DNA from: JBEEMU01 sp043778315
GTDB taxonomy: Bacteria; Bacteroidota; Bacteroidia; Chitinophagales; Saprospiraceae
Reading direction: 5' to 3'
DNA: 18,307 nucleotides
NCBI GenBank assembly: GCA_043778315.1
Contig: JAYWGJ010000337.1
Location: 1-18,307 of the forward strand
Every line of letters begins with the position of its first letter. Position 1 is the first letter of the stretch. A program made the position numbers and the translations under genes. This document shows, one piece after another, positions 7,510 to 12,738 of the stretch. Below the pieces are notes generated by a model. It ran no database searches, was not told the DNA's origin, and worked only from the letters and a program-made list of their open reading frames with translations.

Positions 7510-7713
7510 TTATTTAAAGTTACTTATTTTTCTAACCACCTTATTTGCCTCTTCATTATTTTTAACTGCGGTTATCACTGTTTTAAATAACTCTACAATA
7601 GGGACGCTTTTTTCGTGCAGATTGAGCAACTCAACGTTTTCCTCGTTTAGCAAATTGTGTTCTTGCACAATAGGGTCACGCATAAATTCTTTTAATAGGT
7701 CTAAATTAGTCAT
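7510..7713 (-). CDS. Small uncharacterised 67-aa protein in the accessory island
   Basis: A 67-residue protein, MTNLDLLKEFMRDPIVQEHNL at the start and KVVRKISNFK at the end, predicted helical, soluble and without cysteines. The ATG lies 6 bases after the helicase stop (TAA AAAAGC ATG), and the SMC-like gene begins 32 bases after its own stop. It therefore fits tightly into the operon, which is the main reason to accept it. No family is recognised. A helical protein of this size between a helicase and an SMC-like ATPase could be an adaptor between them, but that is inference from position only. An open frame on the opposite strand over the same bases is rejected because it has no operon context. 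Confidence 0.72.
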   Translation of the reverse strand: MTNLDLLKEFMRDPIVQEHNLLNEENVELLNLHEKSVPIVELFKTVITAVKNNEEANKVVRKISNFK

Positions 7714-7719
7714 GCTTTT

Positions 7720-9273
7720 TTAATGTGATAAATTTTCGTGAATAGTATGAAGGTTTAAATTATAATGTGCGCATATTTCGGAGAGTTCGCCGATTGCTTC
7801 ATAACGGTTTTTAGCCATAAATGCAAAATGCGCTACTCGTTCCAATTCTTTTGTAACAAGGCTTCGTTCTAACGAAAACAAGTCTGAATTTTCCGCAATT
7901 TGCGGTACAACAACTAAGTCATGTATTGTTGCGGTGTGCTTACTGCCGTCTTTCGGCTTGCGCAACACCCGACCGCGCCGTTGAATAAACTGACGCGGAT
8001 TGCCTGTGCTTGAACAAAATATTGCCATTTGCGTTTTCGGCACATCAACGCCTTCGTCCAAACATTTCATAGAGGTTAATACATCGATTTTGCCTTGTGC
8101 AAAATCACTCAATATGCCCACTTTATTAGGCGTTTCGCCTGTAAAACTGACTACTTTTAGGTATCTGTTTAGTTTTTGTATTTCATTATTATACACCTCG
8201 ATTAAGTGATGCGTTATAGTTTTTTTATTCTCTTCATCATCTAAATCTTCTTCAAATTGAGTATTACCTTCGGGAACATAAACAAATGTATAGTTTAATT
8301 TACCATGTACTTCAAGGTGTTTTTGCAAAATCTCTCTCACAACGCCCAATTTATTTTCGGCTTTATGAATGATGCGTTTTCTCGCTAAAAGCAAGCGTTC
8401 TACAATACCTTTTTTTACCAAATCATTATCCTTTGTGAAAAATTTGGCTAACTTTTTTGATATTTCCATATATTCTGTATATTCCGTATCTGTTAGTGTT
8501 ACGATGTGAGGATAGTAATAATACGCGCACAACGGCGCACCTTCTCTACCTTCATCTATCGCTCGTTCCATAGAAAAAGAATAAGTATAAGGTTCTTTAT
8601 CTTTAAAAAAATATTCCATTTGCAAACTACCCTCTTCGTCATAAATACGTTTAGGCGTTGCAGATAATCCTATGCGTTTTGTTAAATGCACACTCGGCAG
8701 TACTTCTAATACTTTCGGAAAACCAATATTATGCGCTTCGTCGGCTATAAAAAAAGTATCTTTTGGCAGTTTTTTAAAAACATTCTGAAATTTTTCTCTA
8801 TAAAAAGACGCATAAGTGCAAATAATCACAAAACTTTCATTTTCTCTCTTTATTTCTGACAACAAATTGCCGATAGGTTTTTGCCAATCATATTTAGACG
8901 AAACAAGTATAATATTTTTGCGCATATTAAACAACGCTAATTCGCCGTTCCATTGTGTCACTAACGAGCCTGTCGGCACCACAATCACGGCTTGATACAC
9001 GCCCGATTTACGATATTCATTGAGCAAACAATTCAAGGCTGTTATCGTTTTGCCCGTGCCTGTTGCCATCGCAAATATACCCGAGTAGTCGTTTGCAACC
9101 CAATTTTCGTAAGCCTCCGTCTGATACGGTCGAGCGACAGAGCCGTAAGGAAAACGCGGTGCTAAACGCTCGGCGCGTAGTTTTTTGTCCGCGTCTGCCA
9201 GTATTTTTTTGAGCTGCGGATTATTGTCGGTCGCACTCGCTTTTTTCTGTACCAAATCCGTTTCTTGTACCAA
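7720..9273 (-). CDS. DEAD/DEAH-box superfamily 2 helicase (ResIII/SSL2-like)
   Basis: This is an SF2 DNA or RNA helicase/translocase with all core motifs. From the TTG used here these are a Q-motif-like RPYQTEAYENW (48-58), Walker A ATGTGKT (70-76), DEAH (178-181), LSATPKR (203-209), CLDEGVDVP (404-412) and QRRGRVLR (431-438). Both RecA domains are complete. There is no fused nuclease domain, and after motif VI only about 80 residues remain. The start is uncertain. The frame has no ATG or GTG and TTG at 9273 is its only usual start, yet it stays open for about 34 further codons upstream (for example SFAQIEIAIQQDFGGKDI), which look like protein. The true N-terminus may be lost, altered, or started from a rare codon. 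Downstream, the 67-aa gene follows by 6 bases. Role by context: motor of the island's system. Confidence 0.87.
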   Translation of the reverse strand: MVQETDLVQKKASATDNNPQLKKILADADKKLRAERLAPRFPYGSVARPYQTEAYENWVANDYSGIFAMATGTGKTITALNCLLNEYRKSGVYQAVIVVPTGSLVTQWNGELALFNMRKNIILVSSKYDWQKPIGNLLSEIKRENESFVIICTYASFYREKFQNVFKKLPKDTFFIADEAHNIGFPKVLEVLPSVHLTKRIGLSATPKRIYDEEGSLQMEYFFKDKEPYTYSFSMERAIDEGREGAPLCAYYYYPHIVTLTDTEYTEYMEISKKLAKFFTKDNDLVKKGIVERLLLARKRIIHKAENKLGVVREILQKHLEVHGKLNYTFVYVPEGNTQFEEDLDDEENKKTITHHLIEVYNNEIQKLNRYLKVVSFTGETPNKVGILSDFAQGKIDVLTSMKCLDEGVDVPKTQMAIFCSSTGNPRQFIQRRGRVLRKPKDGSKHTATIHDLVVVPQIAENSDLFSLERSLVTKELERVAHFAFMAKNRYEAIGELSEICAHYNLNLHTIHENLSH

Positions 9274-9340
9274 TAATTCATTAATATCTTTACCACCAAA
9301 GTCTTGTTGTATCGCTATTTCTATTTGTGCAAACGATAGG

Positions 9341-9423
9341 TATTCTACAAAAAAAGCCGCAAAACAACCAATTTAGGTTGTTTTGCGGCTAAAAATGTTT
9401 GTTTCAAATCTATTCTACAAAAA
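9341..9423. repeat. 13-bp direct repeats flanking the internal terminator
   Basis: TATTCTACAAAAA occurs at 9341-9353 and again at 9411-9423, 70 bases apart, with the hairpin between. The right copy contains the end of the methyltransferase gene (codons for FVE and its stop). The left copy encodes FVEY in the extended helicase frame. Both are in the same reading phase. Confidence 0.7.
9355..9390 (-). terminator. Strong hairpin terminator inside the island
   Basis: Fifteen perfect pairs (AGCCGCAAAACAACC with GGTTGTTTTGCGGCT) enclose a 6-base loop. On the minus strand a run of T follows directly, the classic form of a Rho-independent terminator. It lies 20 bases after the methyltransferase gene and splits the island into an upstream unit (DUF4007, HNH, methyltransferase) and a downstream unit (helicase to 166-aa gene). 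I see no promoter of the TAnnTTTG type between it and the helicase, so the downstream unit may depend on readthrough. Confidence 0.85.
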
Positions 9424-10174
9424 TATCAATGATTGCGTGTACTTCTTGCGCTGCAATTTTCACAGTAAAATCATTAGTTGCGAATTGTTCGCTTAATAGT
9501 TGTTTTACAAAATTGACTAAAAACCAACACGCCGATTGTTCCCTGAAAGTCAAATCAAAATAAGATTTTGCGTGACGTTTTGGAATAATAATAGCACGAC
9601 CGTTGTCGCTTTTTTCGAGTATTGCATAGGCTGTTGCTGTTTCTGCTAATAAAAACCAATTTTTTGAAGGTGTGCAAAAAGCGCAATTACAGTTCGGTTT
9701 TTCCAACTGATTGTAGTGCTGATATTCGTAAATTTCGCAATGTTCGGCTTTCAACCATGATTTATAAGGTAAAATAACATTGCATTGATACGTTCCGTTG
9801 AACAAAAACGCATTTTTTTTGATGTCACGCCTTACGGCAAAATAGGCTTTTCCTTGTGGTTTTAATAATGCTGAAACTTCCATTAAAATATGCGTTTGTT
9901 CTTCGGGCAACAAAACATTCAAAACGTAATTGCAAATGATTGTATCAAATTTCCCTTGCGGATATTCGGGTGCGTAATGCGGGTCGTAAGCCGTAATTTC
10001 TATGTTTTTTGTTTTCAAAAACTCAAAATCAATGCCCAAACCGCTCCCAAAATCTAATACGCGCCCTATAATGCAGTTTTGTTTCAATAATTGCATGATA
10101 GGAAACGAAGGACGCACACGTTCTTTTGTTGTTTGATACGCTAATGCGTTTTGCGGTAATTGATATGCTTTCAT
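9410..10174 (-). CDS. SAM-dependent methyltransferase fused to a degenerate HIT-like domain
   Basis: The first domain is a class I SAM methyltransferase. Counting from the start chosen here, it has VLDFGSGLGIDF (motif I, about 39-50), the acidic strand ITAYDPHY, FDTIICNYVLNVL (76-88) and LKPQGKAYFAVR. The second domain begins at a CxCxxC (162-167) and has HIT-family features: AYAILEKSDNGRAIIIPKRHAKSYFDLT. The HIT catalytic HxHxH triad is not seen. At its place near the C-terminus stands AAQEVHAIIDIFVE, and the protein ends there, shorter than usual HIT domains. I use the ATG at 10174, which overlaps the HNH stop as TAATG. An ATG at 10189 (259 aa) is possible. The substrate could be DNA, a nucleotide or a small molecule. 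I cannot tell which. A strong terminator follows. Confidence 0.78.
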   Translation of the reverse strand: MKAYQLPQNALAYQTTKERVRPSFPIMQLLKQNCIIGRVLDFGSGLGIDFEFLKTKNIEITAYDPHYAPEYPQGKFDTIICNYVLNVLLPEEQTHILMEVSALLKPQGKAYFAVRRDIKKNAFLFNGTYQCNVILPYKSWLKAEHCEIYEYQHYNQLEKPNCNCAFCTPSKNWFLLAETATAYAILEKSDNGRAIIIPKRHAKSYFDLTFREQSACWFLVNFVKQLLSEQFATNDFTVKIAAQEVHAIIDIFVE

Positions 10175-11250
10175 TATTTGTAAATCCAATCAGGCGAAAA
10201 ACCTGTATTTGTTGCGATTTGAATAAGTGGCGTAATCGTTTCGTTTATTTTTTGTTTGAAACTTTCTTTTGATAATGATTGAATTTCCCGAACATCATTA
10301 TTAAAAAGTAATACATAATCTTCTATAAATTTGCCATTTTTAGGTTGATTTAGAATTTCATTAAAAGCAATGTATTGTAAATTTGAAAAATTGTCTAAAT
10401 ACGTTTTTAAAGAAGGCAGCGAATTATTTTTTGCAGAATTGATGTTTTTAGGAATTGGTGCCAAATTCCAAACCAAATCGTGCGTCACAAAACTCCAAGG
10501 AACAAAATGGTCAAGGCTAAAATCGCTTTTATTCATAATTTGATTAGAATAAATACAGCGAATTTCTTGATTTTCTAAAATAATGTGCCAAAAATTACGC
10601 GCTGCTGTCAAATTACGCGCTTGTGGCGAATTTAATTTTTCAATAATATTTGGCACATTTGGGTTGTTTTTTTGCAAGTATTTCAATAAATGCCAATAAG
10701 TAAAGGCTTGCAAAATACTATAATGTTTTTTTATATAGTCAGTCCAATCGTCATTTATAATGATACTTGTTTCGTTTTCATCAAAATAATATAAACTCAA
10801 ATTGTCTTTGATTTTCGATAATTCTACAACTTTAGGATTTTTCTGCACATCAATCATTCCACGCAAATCTGCGGCAAACCAAGGCGTAAGAAAGCGATAA
10901 GGCACATATCTACCCAACGGACGGACTTCTGTAATGGCATTTTTGAAAATAAAAGCGGCTATTTCTGTTTTTTTTACATCATCGGAAAGCGTAAAATTTG
11001 CTTTAATACTTTGTGCATATTGAAAAACTTGGTCTTGTTTTCCAAACGATAATTTGAAATAATGTACGGGATACCAAACCTCTGCAATCATTTTCGAGAG
11101 TAAACTATCAATTGTAATTTGCTGTTTATTTTCCAAAGCAACGCTATCTAAAATACCTAAAAACCAATAAAATTTATACGAATTAGTCACATCACCAAAC
11201 ACTGCGGAAAGGTAATGAATTGGTAGGTTTTGTTGGTTAGGCAAGGTCAT
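10174..11250 (-). CDS. HNH endonuclease domain protein
   Basis: A 358-aa protein with a C-terminal HNH (beta-beta-alpha metal) nuclease motif. The core is FSLDHFVPWSF (D247-H248), then LVWNLAPIPKNINSAKNNSLP with N262, N271 and K274, as in HNH families whose consensus is roughly DHxxPWSF-WNLxPxxxxxNxxKxxxLP. In related proteins a CxxC pair before this often binds structural zinc. Here only C232 is present in RCIYSNQ, so the zinc site is probably absent. The first 220 residues resemble no domain I know (opening HYLSAVFGDVTNSYKFYWFLGILD) and may bind DNA or a partner. The start overlaps the DUF4007 stop by four bases (ATGA) and the end overlaps the methyltransferase start, so the three are translationally linked. 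Likely the DNA-cutting effector of the island. Confidence 0.83.
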   Translation of the reverse strand: MTLPNQQNLPIHYLSAVFGDVTNSYKFYWFLGILDSVALENKQQITIDSLLSKMIAEVWYPVHYFKLSFGKQDQVFQYAQSIKANFTLSDDVKKTEIAAFIFKNAITEVRPLGRYVPYRFLTPWFAADLRGMIDVQKNPKVVELSKIKDNLSLYYFDENETSIIINDDWTDYIKKHYSILQAFTYWHLLKYLQKNNPNVPNIIEKLNSPQARNLTAARNFWHIILENQEIRCIYSNQIMNKSDFSLDHFVPWSFVTHDLVWNLAPIPKNINSAKNNSLPSLKTYLDNFSNLQYIAFNEILNQPKNGKFIEDYVLLFNNDVREIQSLSKESFKQKINETITPLIQIATNTGFSPDWIYK

Positions 11251-12125
11251 GCTGGTACGACGGTTATTGCATAATATTGATTTAAGAGGTCGGCAGAATT
11301 GATAGTTTCCTTAACTTGTAGCGTTCGAACTCCCGAATTATCAGAGAATTGAATAAAGGGATACTCGAACGCTAAGGCTTTCAAATACTCGTATAGCTGC
11401 TCGGCATTGAGCATAAAAACATTGCCTATTTGATTAGGCTTATTCAGTAATTGATTAAAATTGATAGATTCGTCGCCGTTGAGTTGCTGCAAAATAGCGT
11501 ACAAAAGTATCGGCAGAGGAATAACACGGCGGTCGCTATTGAAATAAAAAACCTCCTTTTTATCGGCGCGTTCCACTATTTTCAACAAATTCAGGTCTAA
11601 CAAAACGGTAGAAAAATCGTCTTCTATCGTGTTTGCTGTTTTATTTGTAGGGCGATGATAGTTTTTTATAAAAACGCCAATATCGGTTCTTACCGTATTC
11701 TCGTTATATATAGATTTGGTTTCGTCGCATTTTTGTTTAATAAATTTCGTCAAGTCCTCGCGGCTAAACTCTACATAGTTTTTGCGAAACTCATTGAACA
11801 ACAAGGTGTAGATAGACGAGCGTTCTGTTGTCACTAAAAGATAATGCAACAACCATACCGTTCCGATGTCTTCTAAATACGGGTCGCCGTTGTCCTCAAA
11901 TAGTAGTTTTGCAATCGGTTTCAAGGCATCTTTATCGTCGGTCAAGCCAAAGGCTTTGAGCCAAAAACGGATTGCCGCAACCATATTTTTACCTACGCCT
12001 AACTGTACAACCGCTTCGGGTTGCGTAAAACTATGCTCTCTTCTGACAAAATCATAGCCTTTTTTGAGCCAAAAATATTTACAAGGAAAAGACTCGTGTC
12101 CCGAAAATGATAGTGAATTGTTCAT
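11247..12125 (-). CDS. DUF4007 family protein, first gene of the accessory island
   Basis: The N-terminus LSFSGHESFPCKYFWLKKGYDF (about 5-26) followed by AVVQLGVGKNMVAAIRFWLKAFGL is the recognisable start of DUF4007. The protein is 292 aa, soluble and probably a winged-helix-rich DNA-binding or scaffold protein. The molecular function is not established. From memory, DUF4007 genes often neighbour PAPS-reductase-like, SMC-like and helicase genes in phosphorothioation-type DNA modification loci, though no such reductase is found here. It is the promoter-proximal gene: a possible Bacteroidota promoter lies about 80 bases upstream, and the HNH gene overlaps its stop. AT-rich composition sets it apart from alaS and lipB. 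Confidence 0.85.
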   Translation of the reverse strand: MNNSLSFSGHESFPCKYFWLKKGYDFVRREHSFTQPEAVVQLGVGKNMVAAIRFWLKAFGLTDDKDALKPIAKLLFEDNGDPYLEDIGTVWLLHYLLVTTERSSIYTLLFNEFRKNYVEFSREDLTKFIKQKCDETKSIYNENTVRTDIGVFIKNYHRPTNKTANTIEDDFSTVLLDLNLLKIVERADKKEVFYFNSDRRVIPLPILLYAILQQLNGDESINFNQLLNKPNQIGNVFMLNAEQLYEYLKALAFEYPFIQFSDNSGVRTLQVKETINSADLLNQYYAITVVPA

Positions 12126-12206
12126 GATATATTTTTTAATGTAAGCGACATTATCGCGAGCAGCGTAGATAAAGAATGTCGTTTATATTATTTCAGCTAA
12201 CTGATG

Positions 12207-12214
12207 CAAAAATA
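12207..12214 (-). promoter_or_regulatory. Possible island promoter (-7 element TATTTTTG)
   Basis: On the minus strand TATTTTTG fits the Bacteroidota -7 consensus TAnnTTTG and would start transcription about 75 bases before the DUF4007 ATG. The upstream -33 region is a run of A and T without a clean TTTG, so support is moderate. Confidence 0.35.
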
Positions 12215-12324
12215 GATATTTTTTTATAATAAAAAATAAAAAAATACCTCACCATTTTAATCGCTACGCGCAGTCGCTTATTTATCTATTTCAATAATAA
12301 CTTTCTTTGCAATCTTAAAACCGC

Positions 12325-12348
12325 ACTTCTTGGGCAACTTCTTGGGCA
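12325..12348. repeat. 12-bp tandem repeat beside the right direct repeat
   Basis: ACTTCTTGGGCA occurs twice in direct succession. The second unit ends inside the first three bases of the 55-base repeat. It has no counterpart at the left copy, where the palindromic elements lie instead. Confidence 0.6.
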
Positions 12349-12400
12349 AACAAAAAGCACCTACACATTTTTAAATGCGTAAGTGCTTGATTGTTAAGTG
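12346..12400. repeat. 55-bp direct repeat, right copy at tRNA 3' end (putative att site)
   Basis: This is the right copy of the repeat at 4321-4375. Its last two bases are the discriminator position and the last acceptor-stem base of the tRNA gene, and similarity to the left copy ends there. It consists of the tRNA trailer plus its terminator hairpin. Integration at a tRNA 3' end that duplicates the trailer is a common way for islands to enter. The overlap with the tRNA itself is unusually short. Confidence 0.75.
12351..12387 (-). terminator. Terminator of the tRNA gene (minus strand), right copy
   Basis: On the minus strand the arms AGCACTTAC and GTAGGTGCT (one G-U pair) with the inner CATTT/AAATG pairing are followed by a T-run. 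It begins 12 bases after the tRNA discriminator base, the expected place for a tRNA terminator. Confidence 0.7.
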
Positions 12401-12472
12401 GTCTCGCACGGGCTCGAACCGTGGACCCTCTGATTATGAGTCAGATGCTCTAACCGGCTGAGCTACAAGACC
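12399..12472 (-). tRNA. tRNA with CAT anticodon (elongator Met; Ile2 not excluded)
   Basis: The minus strand folds into a full 74-base cloverleaf. The acceptor stem is GGTCTTG/CGAGACC with one G-U pair. The D arm is GCTC/GAGC. The anticodon arm is TCTGA-CTCATAA-TCAGA with anticodon CAT. The variable loop is GGGTC, the T arm is CACGG-TTCGAGC-CCGTG, and the discriminator is A. CCA is not encoded (CTT follows). D and T loops are canonical. A CAT anticodon is shared by initiator Met, elongator Met and the lysidine-modified Ile2 tRNA. The fully paired acceptor end argues against the initiator. Choosing between Met and Ile2 needs a covariance model. Confidence 0.93.
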
Positions 12473-12660
12473 AAAGAAATACACCAGAACGCTGTTCCAA
12501 AGAAAATCTATGTTTTCGATTTTGACTTAGCAACAAACGCATTTGCGAGGCTGCTAAGGCAAAACATTTCTTGTAACGCTGCAAGTATCATCAAGCGGCG
12601 GACATAATCTATAATTGCATCAAATCAATAAAAAAAGTAATCATTATCTATTTGATGCCG
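12473..12660 (-). other. Leader region upstream of the tRNA, with two hairpins
   Basis: No gene is seen. On the minus strand, downstream of the TACCTTTG promoter, one inverted repeat (GCATCAAAT with ATTTGATGC, 12617-12658) would sit at the very 5' end of a transcript. A second (CTTAGCA with TGCTAAG, 12526-12558, enclosing CGCA/TGCG) follows. Either this is a long tRNA precursor leader or a small RNA is made here. GAACGCTGTTC just before the tRNA shares the nine-base core AACGCTGTT with the palindromes near 4.1 kb. Confidence 0.35.
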
Positions 12661-12668
12661 CAAAGGTA
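12661..12668 (-). promoter_or_regulatory. Promoter -7 element TACCTTTG upstream of the tRNA
   Basis: TACCTTTG on the minus strand matches the Bacteroidota -7 consensus TAnnTTTG. TTTTTTG lies 18 bases upstream as a -33 element. It is the only good promoter between alaS and the tRNA, about 190 bases before the mature tRNA. Confidence 0.6.
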
Positions 12669-12738
12669 GTATTTTTTTTATTAAAACAAAAAAGTAATCG
12701 TTGAAATTTTTAAAAAAATTCTATTCTATACTTACGGC

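Noticed and set aside
7490..7723. 77-aa frame on the plus strand opposite the 67-aa gene
   Set aside because: It is antisense to the operon, has no neighbours or ribosome site, and its hydrophobic, Ser-rich content looks like a shadow. The minus-strand frame fits the operon spacing.
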